DNA from: JADFMN01 sp964529975
GTDB taxonomy: Bacteria > Armatimonadota > Fimbriimonadia > Fimbriimonadales > Fimbriimonadaceae
Length of the DNA: 45,710 bases
Reading direction: 5' to 3'
NCBI GenBank assembly: GCA_964529975.1
Contig: CAZGXW010000015.1
Coordinates: 1 to 45,710 of the forward strand
The translations under genes and the position numbers were made by a program. The first letter of the stretch is position 1, and every line of letters begins with the position of its first letter. Below the pieces are notes generated by a model. That model was not told the origin of the DNA. It saw only the letters and a list, made by a program, of their open reading frames with translations, and made no database searches. This document shows, in pieces, positions 5,358 through 14,286 of this stretch.

Positions 5358-7423
5358 TGATCCTCTTCGGCTGCTCGTGTGGCTTCGTACGCTTTGATCA
5401 GGTGGTCGGCCTCGCTGTGCGGCAACTCGTCGTAGTGCGACATTTGCGCGCGGAACCTACCACGACCCTTTGTGATCGAACGTAGATCGAGCGCATAGCG
5501 CATGATCGTCGCCATCGGCACGTTCGCCTTGACGGTCGTTTTTCCAGGTGCCGAGGGCTCCATGCCTTGCAGGTGCGCCCTCCGTGTGTTCAGGTCGCCG
5601 ACGACGTCGCCGACGGCCTCGTCCGGCACGTCGACCTCGACCGTCATGATCGGCTCCAGGATCACGGGCTTGGCGTTCGCCGCTGCCGACTTGAACGCGA
5701 TGGAACCGGCCCGTTTGAAGGCCATCTCGCTGCTGTCGACGTCGTGGTACGAGCCGTCGTACACGACCGCCTTGACGTCCACGACGGGATAGCCCGCAAG
5801 AAAGCCCTTGGGGAGCGTCTCGCGTATGCCCTTCTCGACGGCCGGGATGTAGTTCTTGGGGATTGCGCCGCCCACGACCTCGTTGACGAACTCGAAGCCG
5901 TTGCCTCGCTCGTTGGGCATGAGTTTTAGCCAACAGTCGCCGTATTGGCCTGAGCCACCGGTCTGCCTTTTGAACTTGCCTTGGGCCTGTGCCGTGCCCT
6001 TGATCGTTTCGCGGTAGGGGACTCTGGCCTCTTCGGTCGTCACCGTGACTCCGAAGCGCTGCTTGAGTTTGTCGATCGCGGTGTCCAGGTGAATGTCGCC
6101 CATGCCCTCGAGGATGTCTTGGTGGAGGTCCATTTCGCGGTGGAACCGGAGTGTCGGGTCCTCCTCGAGGAGCTTCTCCATCGCTCCGCCGAGTTTGTCC
6201 TCGTCCGCCTTCGTCGCCGCCTTGATCGCCACCCGATAGATGGGCGCAGGGAACTCGATGGGCGGGAACGTGACTTGGTTCTTTTTGTCACACAGCGAAT
6301 CGCCCGTGTGCGTGTCGTGGAGTTTTGCGACGACGCAGATGTCGCCAGCCATGACAGTCGTCGCAGGCTCTTGGGTCTTTCCGTGCGGGAAGAAGAGGTT
6401 GTGGATGCGTTCGTCCGCGTCTCTGTTCACGTTTTGCACGTGGTCGTCGGCCTTGAGGGTTCCTCTCACGACTCGGACAAAGTTGATCTTGCCGACGTAC
6501 GGGTCGGCGGTCGACTTGAACACGAAGGCTGCGAACGGGCCGTTGGGGTCCGCCTTGATCGCTTGGCCGCCGACCTCGATGTCCTTGTAGTCCGGCGACG
6601 GTAGTTCGCCGATGATCCGGTCGAGGAGCGTAGCAACTCCGATTCCGGTCTCCGCGCTTCCCAGCAGAACTGGGACGACCCGGCCTTCCTTTGTGCCCAA
6701 AAGGAGGCCGTGTTCGATCTCCTCGGCTGTAAGCGTGGCCCCGTCGAGGTACTTCACCATGAGATCCTCGTCGCCCTCGGCTGCGGCGTCCATCATCTTC
6801 TCTCGCCTTTCTTGGGCCTCCTGTGCGTATCCGGAGGGAATGTCCTCGATCTCGACGCCCCGGTCCTTGCCCTTGTAGACCTTCATATTGAGCAGGTCGA
6901 GGACTCCGCTGAAGGCTGCCTGATGGCCGATCGGAATCTGCACGTTGACGATCTTGTGGCCGTACCGCTCGTGCAGGGTGTCAATCAGGCCGGTGTAGTC
7001 GGCGTTGTCGCGCTCGAGTTTGTTGATGAAGATACAGCGAGGGAGGTTGTACTTCTCGGCGACTTCCCATGCGAGGTCGAAGCCGACGTCGAGGTCGCGC
7101 TTGGCCTCGCAGACGATGACCATGGCGCTGACGACCTTTGCGACGGCATGGAGGTCGCCGATAAAGTCTGGATACCCCGGTACGTCGATGAGATTGATCT
7201 TGTGGTCGTGCCATTCGACCGGAAGGACAGACGCATTGATTGAGATCTTGCGCTTGGTCTCGAGGGGATCGAAGTCGCTCTGTGTGTTTCCGTCTGTCGT
7301 CTTACCGACTCGCTCGGTGGCTCCGGCGGTGTAGAGCATGTGCTCGATGAGCATGGTCTTGCCGACGCCACCATGCCCTACAATGGCCACGTTTCTGATC
7401 TTGTCCGTCGTGTAGGTCTTCAT
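5354..7423 (-). CDS. fusA: elongation factor G-like GTPase (EF-G paralogue)
   Basis: A 689-aa translational GTPase with full EF-G domain architecture. The P-loop is GHGGVGKT (canonical AHIDAGKT). Switch II is DVPGYPDF (canonical DTPGHVDF). The G4 motif reads NKLE where NKxD is expected. A C-terminal domain IV/V region includes GGSGQYGDC and GKGRGRFR. These departures place it with the EF-G-like group (EF-G2 type), not the main translocase. Such paralogues are thought to act in translation or ribosome recycling, but their roles are unsettled. The gene is divergent from pepP and ends convergently on the HDOD gene. No str-operon genes (rpsL, rpsG, tuf) are nearby, which also argues against the housekeeping copy. 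Confidence 0.9.
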   Translation of the reverse strand: MKTYTTDKIRNVAIVGHGGVGKTMLIEHMLYTAGATERVGKTTDGNTQSDFDPLETKRKISINASVLPVEWHDHKINLIDVPGYPDFIGDLHAVAKVVSAMVIVCEAKRDLDVGFDLAWEVAEKYNLPRCIFINKLERDNADYTGLIDTLHERYGHKIVNVQIPIGHQAAFSGVLDLLNMKVYKGKDRGVEIEDIPSGYAQEAQERREKMMDAAAEGDEDLMVKYLDGATLTAEEIEHGLLLGTKEGRVVPVLLGSAETGIGVATLLDRIIGELPSPDYKDIEVGGQAIKADPNGPFAAFVFKSTADPYVGKINFVRVVRGTLKADDHVQNVNRDADERIHNLFFPHGKTQEPATTVMAGDICVVAKLHDTHTGDSLCDKKNQVTFPPIEFPAPIYRVAIKAATKADEDKLGGAMEKLLEEDPTLRFHREMDLHQDILEGMGDIHLDTAIDKLKQRFGVTVTTEEARVPYRETIKGTAQAQGKFKRQTGGSGQYGDCWLKLMPNERGNGFEFVNEVVGGAIPKNYIPAVEKGIRETLPKGFLAGYPVVDVKAVVYDGSYHDVDSSEMAFKRAGSIAFKSAAANAKPVILEPIMTVEVDVPDEAVGDVVGDLNTRRAHLQGMEPSAPGKTTVKANVPMATIMRYALDLRSITKGRGRFRAQMSHYDELPHSEADHLIKAYEATRAAEEDH

Positions 7424-7570
7424 GTCTGGTCCCTCTCCGGGCGATGGCGGCAGAGCCGCCCAATGGAGCCTTTAGCATACATCGTTTTGGGGGCTCGGAG
7501 GTTCGGTGGTTTTGTGGTTGGGTTCATGGCATGGGGAACCCTTGACAGGTCGTATGAGATACTCAAGGAG

Positions 7571-8956
7571 ATGAAGCGAAGCGCTTTAGCGGTGTTAGGG
7601 GCGGTCCTTGCGAGCGTGGCCCTGGCCCAGTCCGCCGACTACCCGGTCTTTGAGACGGACAAGATGCCTCCAAGCGAGTTCAAGTCCCGCAGGACGAGGC
7701 TCATGGACCAAATGGGAAAGGGCTCGGTCGGAGTGTTCTTCACAAACCCCGAGCAGGTTCGCAACAACGACGTCGACTTCATCTTTCGTGGCGATTCAGA
7801 CTTCCTGTATCTGACGGGCTTCGAGGAGCCAGACGCTGCGCTTGTGTTGGTCCCTGGCGGGGTGATGCTGGATGGCAAAAGGGTCGACGAGATCCTCTTC
7901 TGCAACGTCTCGGACCAGATGAGCATCACTTGGCTGGGCTATCGAATGGGCCCTGCGAACGCAATGAGAATCTTGGGGATTGGGCATGCCGAGCAAAACA
8001 CAGCCTTTGCTGCCACCCTGGCGCGCGTCGTTCAACTCGCCGGAGCGACCAAGGTCTTTACGACCCAGACGCCCGCAGGCGGAAGCGAGAGCGGGCGGAT
8101 GCAGGCGGCTTTCGCACAATGGCGGACCTCTAGCGGCGCCCAGTCCCAGAGCGCAGAGGGCCAACTCGCCCGCATGCGCGAGATCAAGAGCGCTGAGGAG
8201 ATCAAGGTGTTGAGACACGCGGTCGATGCCTCGGTCAAAGCCCACATCGAGGCGATGAAGGCGACAAAGCCAGGAATGTGGGAGTACCAGGTCGGCGCCG
8301 TCGTCAAGTTCGTGTTCGAGATGAACGGGTGCGAGTTCTACGGATACCCGCCGATCGTGGGCGCGGGTCCCAACAGCACGATCCTGCACTACAACACAAA
8401 CCGCAAGCAGATGCAGACTGGCGAGATCGTCTGCATGGACACCGCGGGCGAGTACCGAGGCTACTCGGCAGACGTGACACGGTCGTTTCCAGTCAGCGGA
8501 AAGTTCTCGGCAGAGCAGAAGGCGATCTATGAGATCGTGCTCGCAGCGACGGACGCGGGAATCGCCGCCTGTCGCGTGGGCGCCTCCAGGAACGCCGTGA
8601 CGACGGCAGTCAACAAGGCCTTGACGGACGGCCTGATTCGTCTAGGCGTCATCCAGAACGCAGGCCAACTCGGACAGTACTACATGCACGGTTGGGGACA
8701 CGGCATCGGCCTCGACGTTCACGACCCCTGGCCGGGCGCGACGTTCCAACCAGGAATGACGTTCACCGTCGAGCCAGGCATCTACATCAAGGCGGGCAGC
8801 CCCTGCGACAAGAAGTGGTGGAACATCGGAATCCGGATCGAGGACGACATCCTGATCACTCCGAACGGCCCGGAGAACATGTCGGCGCACTGTCCGCGCA
8901 CGGTCGACGAGGTCGAGCGGACGATGGCGCAGAACAGCGCGTTGGTAACAGGATGA
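7571..8956 (+). CDS. pepP: exported Xaa-Pro aminopeptidase (M24B)
   Basis: A 461-aa metallopeptidase that removes N-terminal residues preceding proline. The signal peptide is MKRSALAVLGAVLASVALAQ, unusual for the mostly cytosolic pepP family and suggesting export. The N-terminal AMP_N domain (about 30-170) is followed by the pita-bread domain. All five metal ligands are present: Asp290 (CMDTAG), Asp301 (YSADVTRSF), His377 (GWGHGIGLDVHD), Glu401 (VEPGIY) and Glu424 (IRIEDDI). AAGGAG abuts the ATG at 7571. An alternative in-frame ATG at 7526 would put a charged stretch before the signal peptide. The stop overlaps (ATGA) the next gene, a c-type cytochrome. Confidence 0.93.
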   Translation: MKRSALAVLGAVLASVALAQSADYPVFETDKMPPSEFKSRRTRLMDQMGKGSVGVFFTNPEQVRNNDVDFIFRGDSDFLYLTGFEEPDAALVLVPGGVMLDGKRVDEILFCNVSDQMSITWLGYRMGPANAMRILGIGHAEQNTAFAATLARVVQLAGATKVFTTQTPAGGSESGRMQAAFAQWRTSSGAQSQSAEGQLARMREIKSAEEIKVLRHAVDASVKAHIEAMKATKPGMWEYQVGAVVKFVFEMNGCEFYGYPPIVGAGPNSTILHYNTNRKQMQTGEIVCMDTAGEYRGYSADVTRSFPVSGKFSAEQKAIYEIVLAATDAGIAACRVGASRNAVTTAVNKALTDGLIRLGVIQNAGQLGQYYMHGWGHGIGLDVHDPWPGATFQPGMTFTVEPGIYIKAGSPCDKKWWNIGIRIEDDILITPNGPENMSAHCPRTVDEVERTMAQNSALVTG

Positions 8957-9477
8957 TGCGCCGCCTGTTCTATGTCCTTGCTGCGGTTCCTCTCGTTGCA
9001 GGGCTTGTACAACAGGCGCCGAAGCCTACGCCCAAGCCGACCGGCTTCGCACCCATCGCGTACTACAACAAGGCGTGCGTCTATTGCCACTCGAAGGACG
9101 GCGCGTCTTACGACGGCGCCTCGCTCCGCAAGTACACCGACAAGCAGTTGTTGGCGCGGCTCCTGGAGATGACGGACGAGAAGGCGCGGGCCCCGCTTTC
9201 CGACAGAGAACTCGAGGTCTTAGCCGCGTGGTTTCGATCGCTAGGCAGTCAGGAGCCTTTCGTCGTATGGACTGGGTTCAAAGACTCGGTCTACACCCTG
9301 GAGGCGACGAAAGGTGCGACGCTGACTTCGAGCATCGGAACTTTGAAGTTGGACAGAGACAAGTGGACCCTGACCGGCACTAAGGCGGGTGAGACCCCCA
9401 CGCTCACAGCCACGAAGGACCAGAAGAAGTCCGTGCTCAAACTCTCCGAAGGTGCGTTTACCCACGCAGCAAAGTAG
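8953..9477 (+). CDS. exported c-type cytochrome-like protein
   Basis: A 174-aa protein with an N-terminal signal sequence (MMRRLFYVLAAVPLVAGLV) and one haem-attachment motif, CVYCH, at about residues 39-43. A short helical stretch ending in LSDRELEVLAAWFRSL resembles the last helix of class I cytochromes c. The remaining 70 residues have no recognisable domain. The usual distal methionine may lie in LLEMTDEK; this is not certain. It starts inside the pepP stop codon (ATGA), so the two are co-translated. The facing stop codons of this gene and the ankyrin gene form the palindrome TAGCCGCGCGGCTA at 9475-9488. Confidence 0.8.
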   Translation: MMRRLFYVLAAVPLVAGLVQQAPKPTPKPTGFAPIAYYNKACVYCHSKDGASYDGASLRKYTDKQLLARLLEMTDEKARAPLSDRELEVLAAWFRSLGSQEPFVVWTGFKDSVYTLEATKGATLTSSIGTLKLDRDKWTLTGTKAGETPTLTATKDQKKSVLKLSEGAFTHAAK

Positions 9478-9485
9478 CCGCGCGG

Positions 9486-10316
9486 CTATGCCTTGACAAG
9501 AGTGATGCCGGGAGTCGTCCCGCCAATGACGACTTCGTTCACTTTGCCATCAAGGAGCCGAAACTCAAATGTCACGCTTGGCACGCCGGCGGGGAAGAAC
9601 TTCTGGCCGCCAAGGCATCGGAGGAGCCGACCTGTCGATTGGTTGGTCGCCGTGAAGAAGTCCGCAACGATCTGTTGGTTCCGATTGAGACGGCAGACCA
9701 TTCTCAAGTCGACTGAACTCGCCTTGTACTCGCCAAGGTACTTCTGCTTCTCTTCAAGCGTGAGTTCGATCGCCTTCGGTCCATTGTCGGCGTCCCCGAG
9801 GCTTCTAAGGTATTCCACGACTTCCTTCGCGGGCTCCCCGCCAGCCTCGGCATGGGAGAGGAGAGTGATGTTGTGGGGGCCGAGCGTGCGTTGGATTCCC
9901 GGCTTCGATTCGACGAAGGCCTTTACGACCCTAGTCTGGCCAAGCATGGCCGCGGCAAAGATGTCGATACGTGCACCGTTCTCAATCAGGAACTCGGCGA
10001 TCCCCCGTTCCCCGACGTGGGAGGCTGCGCCGAGCGGCGACTCCCAGTCACCGTAGCCCCAGTCCCACCACGCGTTGACGAGTTCGGGCTGGGCCTTGAC
10101 GAGTTCGCGCACGCGCTTTTCGTCAAAGTGCGAGGCACCGACCACTTCGGCGACCGCTTTCAGATCGTGGCGCGGGTAGCCGGTCCATAGCGACGTCTGT
10201 TGCGCCGGGTCCTGTCTTGCGTCTCCGCTCCGACCTCGAACGACCAAGGCGCCGATTGTTCCGTGGAAGAGCACACCGAGAACGTCACGCCTGCTCGGCC
10301 ACTGATGATTCGCCAT
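9486..10316 (-). CDS. exported ankyrin-repeat protein, probable Tat substrate
   Basis: A 276-aa protein. Starting at the ATG at 10316 gives MANHQWPSRRDVLGVLFHGT, whose SRRDVLG fits a twin-arginine (Tat) signal followed by a hydrophobic core. The frame is open to 10397, but that would bury this signal. Ankyrin-like repeats occupy about residues 70-160 (SPLGAASHVGERGIAEFLIE and NGARIDIFAAAMLG). The C-terminal 90 residues form a separate beta-rich region (EEKQKYLGEYKASSVDLRMV) similar in style to the C-terminal domains of secreted hydrolases. The function is unknown; binding to other exported proteins would be typical. Confidence 0.78.
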   Translation of the reverse strand: MANHQWPSRRDVLGVLFHGTIGALVVRGRSGDARQDPAQQTSLWTGYPRHDLKAVAEVVGASHFDEKRVRELVKAQPELVNAWWDWGYGDWESPLGAASHVGERGIAEFLIENGARIDIFAAAMLGQTRVVKAFVESKPGIQRTLGPHNITLLSHAEAGGEPAKEVVEYLRSLGDADNGPKAIELTLEEKQKYLGEYKASSVDLRMVCRLNRNQQIVADFFTATNQSTGRLLRCLGGQKFFPAGVPSVTFEFRLLDGKVNEVVIGGTTPGITLVKA

Positions 10317-10399
10317 GTGGGCCAATACGTCCAATGGCACGAGATCGTCACCCGGGTAGGCACGGGCTCTCAGACCCTCCCTAGGGTACAAGACCACCG

Positions 10400-10882
10400 A
10401 TGGATCTGATCGAATCTGCGAAGCAAAGGGCGGTGAGCACCATGGAAATCTTTCTGCGGAACTTCTCGCACGTCCCCGACGACAGATTGGAGTGGACGCC
10501 TGTGCCGACTGCTAAGTCAGCCCTGCGGATCGCGGCCCACACAGCGCTGTATGCCGGTCGCTTCGCGCGCATGATCCAGGATCGCCAACTGCCGATTCCG
10601 GAGAGCCTTGAGGACTGGTTGGCCGAGCGTGATGCTGAGGAGGTCGCCCTCACGAGCCGCGAAGAGATTGAGAGGGTCTTCCGTGCAGGAACCGCAGAAG
10701 TACTCACGGCCCTGGACTCTCTCAAACCGGATGAAGTGGAGTCGACGCTCGAGTCGGGACAAGGGTGGACCATGTCGATGAAGCAGTTGATGGGTCTGCC
10801 GGCGTTCCATGCGACGCTCCACACTGGGCAGATCGACTATCTTCAGACCTGCTGGAACGACCAGACGGTCTATGTTGGTTGA
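10400..10882 (+). CDS. DinB-family four-helix-bundle protein
   Basis: A 160-aa protein of the DinB/YfiT-like superfamily. It has the usual three helix-start histidines that bind a metal: in AAHTALYAGRF (about residue 47) and in FHATLHTGQIDYLQ (about residues 138-142). DinB-like proteins are often thiol-dependent enzymes or have no known reaction, so no substrate is proposed. The gene is divergent from the ankyrin gene with only 83 nt between them. Confidence 0.82.
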   Translation: MDLIESAKQRAVSTMEIFLRNFSHVPDDRLEWTPVPTAKSALRIAAHTALYAGRFARMIQDRQLPIPESLEDWLAERDAEEVALTSREEIERVFRAGTAEVLTALDSLKPDEVESTLESGQGWTMSMKQLMGLPAFHATLHTGQIDYLQTCWNDQTVYVG

Positions 10883-10892
10883 TCTCGACTGG

Positions 10893-11318
10893 TTAGTCCT
10901 TCGATTCGAAACCAAAGCGGATCGCGTCTTCAAGCACAGATAGGTCCACGTCCTTGGTGGACTTGAACTTGATACAGTAGCCGGTCACAGTCGCCTTTCC
11001 CAGGGTCTTTCCGAACGTGTTTGCCAAGTACTTCTTGTCCGATAGCCCAAGGACATACACGGATATCCCAGCCGTGTTCGCACTCAATCCAATGCGAAAG
11101 AACTCTTTGGTGTCACCGTTTGCGTACTTGATCGTGTATGTGCCATAGCCGATGTTCGGGTTAGATACGACCTTGCCCTTGTCGTCCCTGCCATCAGAAA
11201 ACCACAGCTTGCAGCGTGGCGATACTCGCACCGTGAGTTTATGAAGCGCCCACATTTCGGTGCGCTTCGGCTCTGGCTGCGAGTCGATGTACTGGTTGAT
11301 TTGATCCTTGACGTTCAT
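10893..11318 (-). CDS. DUF1801-family protein
   Basis: A 141-aa cytosolic protein that fits DUF1801 (YdhG-like): an N-terminal helix NQYIDSQPEPKRTEMWALHKL, then a beta domain with KLWFSDGRD, GYGTYTIKYANGD and FFRIGLSANTAGISVYV. Small proteins of this family have no established reaction. Codon use is somewhat more AT-rich than the neighbours. It converges with the DinB gene and lies just downstream of the tRNA-Glu gene on the same strand. Confidence 0.8.
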   Translation of the reverse strand: MNVKDQINQYIDSQPEPKRTEMWALHKLTVRVSPRCKLWFSDGRDDKGKVVSNPNIGYGTYTIKYANGDTKEFFRIGLSANTAGISVYVLGLSDKKYLANTFGKTLGKATVTGYCIKFKSTKDVDLSVLEDAIRFGFESKD

Positions 11319-11380
11319 TCATCACCCGCTAGACGGGAAACCAAGTCGAGCATCTTGCAGCCAGCGTACAAGGAAAAGAT

Positions 11381-11457
11381 TGGTACTCCCGACGGGATTC
11401 GAACCCGCGATCTTCGCCGTGAGAGGGCGACGTCCTGAACCGCTAGACGACGGGAGC
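11381..11457 (-). tRNA. tRNA-Glu (anticodon CTC), CCA encoded
   Basis: The minus strand gives a complete cloverleaf. The acceptor stem is GCTCCCG/CGGGAGT with discriminator A and an encoded CCA. The anticodon stem is TCGCC/GGCGA around loop CTCTCAC, which places CTC at 34-36. The T arm is GCGGG-TTCGAAT-CCCGT. Total length is 77 nt. It reads GAG codons. Confidence 0.95.
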
Positions 11458-11468
11458 AACTGCCCTTG

Positions 11469-11498
11469 TTTGTACCTTTCCAGCCCATCCAGGTTCAA
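11469..11498 (-). promoter_or_regulatory. probable sigma-70 promoter of tRNA-Glu
   Basis: On the minus strand a -35 like TTGAAC (complement of 11493-11498) is separated by 18 nt from TACAAA (complement of 11469-11474). The tRNA 5' end lies 11 nt further on. The -35 sits in the palindrome CCAGGTTGAACCTGG. The -10 matches the consensus at four of six positions, so this is a moderate call. Confidence 0.45.
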
Positions 11499-11515
11499 CC
11501 TGGCCCGACCAATGG

Positions 11516-13747
11516 CTACCCCGCGCCCGGCCTCCACATAGGCTTGTACATCCAAGCCCTGGCAAGATCGGCCTGGTCGGCGGCGTGAGGGCCAGACTCG
11601 GCGGCACCAGGAGAGGCGACAGAACGACCGGCTGGGATCGGCGAGAGTTCAACGATCTGGATGTACGTCCCTCTGTTGTTGTAGGGAATCGGTTTCTGGC
11701 CGCGGACGGTGATAGAACCCGGGACGTAAGACCACAGCGAGGGGTCTTCTCCCAATGAGGCCTTCAGGGCCGTCATCGTCGCCTGCATCGACGTTGTGTA
11801 AACGTCGGTCGCGGTTCGCCCTGCAAGGAAGTCGTATCTCGTTTCTCCTCGCAGTGCCTTGCGTATGACCGAGGGCTGGATGACCGTCTCGAAGATGGTT
11901 GGTTGGATGAAAGTGCCGACGTGCGGTCGAAAAAGTTCCGTGCGCAAGCGGCTCACCAACTCGTCGTAGATGACTGCTCCGACCGAACCCTCGGTGTTCC
12001 AGCCGTCGAAGCCTCCCAGATAGCGCGCCAGGGGATCGCCCGTGCGCAAGTTGGGCTCGAGCAACGACTTCACGTCTTGCAGGAACGCGCCACAGGTCTC
12101 CGAGTCTCTGCGCGCGATGGTCCAAGCGGCATGCTCAAGGTCCGCCCTTCCCATCTTGCCGCTCGGAAGGGCGGCGAGGAGCACCTCGTTGCGGAACGGC
12201 GACCCCCAGACCGGCGTGTCAAGGTTGGGCCACCAAGCCGCTGGTTTGTTGTTCCAGTTCGCCAGGTAGCCGGTGCGTGGGTTGTGCACGTGCGGCATCG
12301 CGCTGCTGGAGACGTATCCCTGCCACTCTGTGTCTGGGCTGCTCGGCGTGGGGAAGCGGGGATCGACGCCACGTGCTCGGAACGGAACAAGCCCGGCATA
12401 GCGATAGCCAAACTCGCCTCGCGTCGTGGCATAGAAGAAGTTGAACGTGACCGGGACTCGGCCGATCGCACTATCCACGTCTTGCGCAGTCTGCGCCGAG
12501 TAGATGTCGATGACAGACACGATCCCGCTCAGTTCGCGGTTCCGGAACGACGATTGCACGCTGTACACGGCCTTGCCGATGCGGCTGTTGAGAATGACCG
12601 GCCCGTGGTGGGTGCGGACGACGTCTACGACGACGGGGTCTCCACCCTTGACCTTGATCGTGCGCTGGAACTCTTCCAGTTTCCTTTGCCCGGTTCCGTA
12701 CTCGTAGGTGTGCTCGTCGGCAAGTTTCGCGAAGAAGACGTCTTCGACGTCGGCGACGCCGCTGGTCAGGCCCCAGGCCATGTTCGGAGTCGTGCCGATG
12801 ACGACAGCGGGGACGCCAGGCACATCGATGCCAGCGACCTTGATCGTCGGGCTGTCGATCGCGACCTCGTGGATCACGCTTGGATCGCTGTGGCCCATCT
12901 GTGGCGCGCTCAGGAGCATCGGGTATCCGGTCTTCGAGCGTTCCGGCCCGACAACGACGGCGTAGGAGCCGAACTTGTAGGGGAGGCCCAGTCGCTCCGC
13001 GATCAGGTCCGCGTCCTCGCCGGTCGAGAGTTGGATCGCCGGCATGAGTTCCAAGATGTTTGTCGGGGGCAACGAGTTGACGTGCGCCTCGGTCACGAGC
13101 CGAGAGAACGCGGGGAAGTTGGGATGGCGCTCCTTGAGCGGATCGTCTGCTGGCGGCACTGTTGGAACGGCGTCGGGGTCGTTCTGCCAGGCGAGGTCGT
13201 CGATGACGTCGAAGACCTTGTCCTTGCACGGCTGGCCCTTCAAGTACAGCAAGAGCGCATAGTTTCGCAGTTCGCCTGCGCCTCCGCGCCCAAACTGCTG
13301 GAGCAGCCTGATCGCGATGGCCGCGCTGTCGAGCGGGGTCCAAGGCTCGGGCTCAAACCCGTTTGTCTTGTAGCCCTCAGGGAGCGTGTTCGCCTCTTTC
13401 CTGGCCGTAATCGTGTCGTTGACGCCGCGCGCGTACTCCGCAAACAGAGTTCGGACGCGTTGGGGCATCGAGTCGACCTGGCGTTGGATCTCGTCGTCGG
13501 TGTATCCCGTGCGGGCGACGGCCTGGTCGCTCGCGAGAGCGCTACGGCCAAGGACTTCGGCCAACCGACCGCGTGATGCACGGCGGGACATCTCCATTTG
13601 CCAGAGGCGATCTTCTGCGACTGCGCGGCCAAACCAATAGAACGCCTCTTGCTCGCTTTGCGCCTTGATGAGGGGGACGCCGAATCCGTCACGCGTGATC
13701 TGCGTAGGCTGGAGGGCCAAGACGACGGTCAGCAACAAGGCGTGCAT
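11516..13747 (-). CDS. exported penicillin acylase-type Ntn hydrolase (S45)
   Basis: A 743-aa precursor of the penicillin-amidase/acylase family, which cleaves amide bonds of N-acyl compounds such as beta-lactams or acyl-homoserine lactones. It has a short signal peptide (MHALLLTVVLALQPTQ) and an alpha-chain region containing AVAEDRLWQMEMSRRASRGRL. After the linker, the probable self-cleavage point is before Ser261 in YKFGSYAVVVGPERSKTG, the new N-terminal nucleophile of the beta chain. LLSAPQMGH stands where many members have a DPHL motif. NMAWGLTSGVADVEDVFF and YRYAGLVPFRARG are typical later blocks. The long open frame on the opposite strand (11903-13576) is a GC-bias shadow. The natural substrate is not predictable. 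Confidence 0.9.
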   Translation of the reverse strand: MHALLLTVVLALQPTQITRDGFGVPLIKAQSEQEAFYWFGRAVAEDRLWQMEMSRRASRGRLAEVLGRSALASDQAVARTGYTDDEIQRQVDSMPQRVRTLFAEYARGVNDTITARKEANTLPEGYKTNGFEPEPWTPLDSAAIAIRLLQQFGRGGAGELRNYALLLYLKGQPCKDKVFDVIDDLAWQNDPDAVPTVPPADDPLKERHPNFPAFSRLVTEAHVNSLPPTNILELMPAIQLSTGEDADLIAERLGLPYKFGSYAVVVGPERSKTGYPMLLSAPQMGHSDPSVIHEVAIDSPTIKVAGIDVPGVPAVVIGTTPNMAWGLTSGVADVEDVFFAKLADEHTYEYGTGQRKLEEFQRTIKVKGGDPVVVDVVRTHHGPVILNSRIGKAVYSVQSSFRNRELSGIVSVIDIYSAQTAQDVDSAIGRVPVTFNFFYATTRGEFGYRYAGLVPFRARGVDPRFPTPSSPDTEWQGYVSSSAMPHVHNPRTGYLANWNNKPAAWWPNLDTPVWGSPFRNEVLLAALPSGKMGRADLEHAAWTIARRDSETCGAFLQDVKSLLEPNLRTGDPLARYLGGFDGWNTEGSVGAVIYDELVSRLRTELFRPHVGTFIQPTIFETVIQPSVIRKALRGETRYDFLAGRTATDVYTTSMQATMTALKASLGEDPSLWSYVPGSITVRGQKPIPYNNRGTYIQIVELSPIPAGRSVASPGAAESGPHAADQADLARAWMYKPMWRPGAG

Positions 13748-13788
13748 GGCCTATCTTAGCCCGCGTGGTGCGACCGGGGGGTGATCGG

Positions 13789-14010
13789 TCAGGGAAGCGA
13801 CTCGTACTTGCTTCCTGCGAGCGGCTTGCGTCCGAGAATCCGCAGGATGACCCAACCGAGGCCACCAATGATAGCGACGCCGATCGCGAGTCCGACGATG
13901 GACTTGATCAGTCCGATGACCAGACCGATGGCGGCTGTGACGAGGCCCCAGGCAAGGGTGAGAACGATTATGCCAAGTACGATCGCGATGACGACCTTTG
14001 CAACTTGCAT
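13789..14010 (-). CDS. small double-membrane-span protein
   Basis: A 73-aa protein that is almost wholly hydrophobic: residues 5-28 and 30-58 form two long membrane segments rich in Ile, Val, Leu and Gly, followed by a short basic tail (RILGRKPLAGSKYESLP). No family is recognised. It lies 41 nt upstream of the acylase start on the same strand. The hairpin GCCCGG/CCGGGC at 14037-14055 lies just upstream of its start and has no T-run. Confidence 0.7.
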   Translation of the reverse strand: MQVAKVVIAIVLGIIVLTLAWGLVTAAIGLVIGLIKSIVGLAIGVAIIGGLGWVILRILGRKPLAGSKYESLP

Positions 14011-14164
14011 TGTTCTGTTTGTCTCCGAATCGTCGCGCCCGGAGCAAAGCCGGGCCGATGAATCATTCTAAGGGGTCTTTTCCAGGAGCGTGGCCTGATT
14101 GGGACCCTTTTCGGGACCCGAGAGGGAAATCGGGACTTTCAGGCACGCCTGGTACCCTCAAGCC

Positions 14165-14269
14165 GTGCCCATCCCGGTATTCCGACAAGCAGAGGTCGGG
14201 AGCGGCCCCGACCCGAAGATCGCCGGCGCCTGCGCCAATAATTTAAAAAACATCGACGTCGAGATTCCG
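14165..14269 (+). pseudogene. uvrA: 5' fragment of uvrA (excinuclease ABC subunit A), cut by scaffold gap
   Basis: From GTG at 14165 the last 35 codons before the N-run end in ANNLKNIDVEIP. That is the invariant opening of UvrA, directly before its first Walker A region. Nothing after the gap continues UvrA; the next bases encode the N-terminus of NadE. About 2.8 kb of a normal uvrA would be missing, so the 10-N gap cannot represent the true distance. The fragment may be a true gene start at a contig end, or a chimeric tail made during gap filling. Confidence 0.55.
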
Positions 14270-14279
14270 NNNNNNNNNN
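14270..14279. other. assembly gap (10 N)
   Basis: A 10-N scaffold join. Both flanks contain the string CATCGACGT, from different genes: uvrA on the left, nadE on the right. A false overlap or misjoin is therefore likely. Confidence 0.9.
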
Positions 14280-14286
14280 CATCGAC

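Noticed and set aside
11903..13576. Long plus-strand open frame (557 codons) opposite the acylase gene
   Set aside because: It mirrors the acylase codons, has no recognisable domain and is rich in Arg, Asp and Val, as expected for antisense frames in GC-rich DNA.
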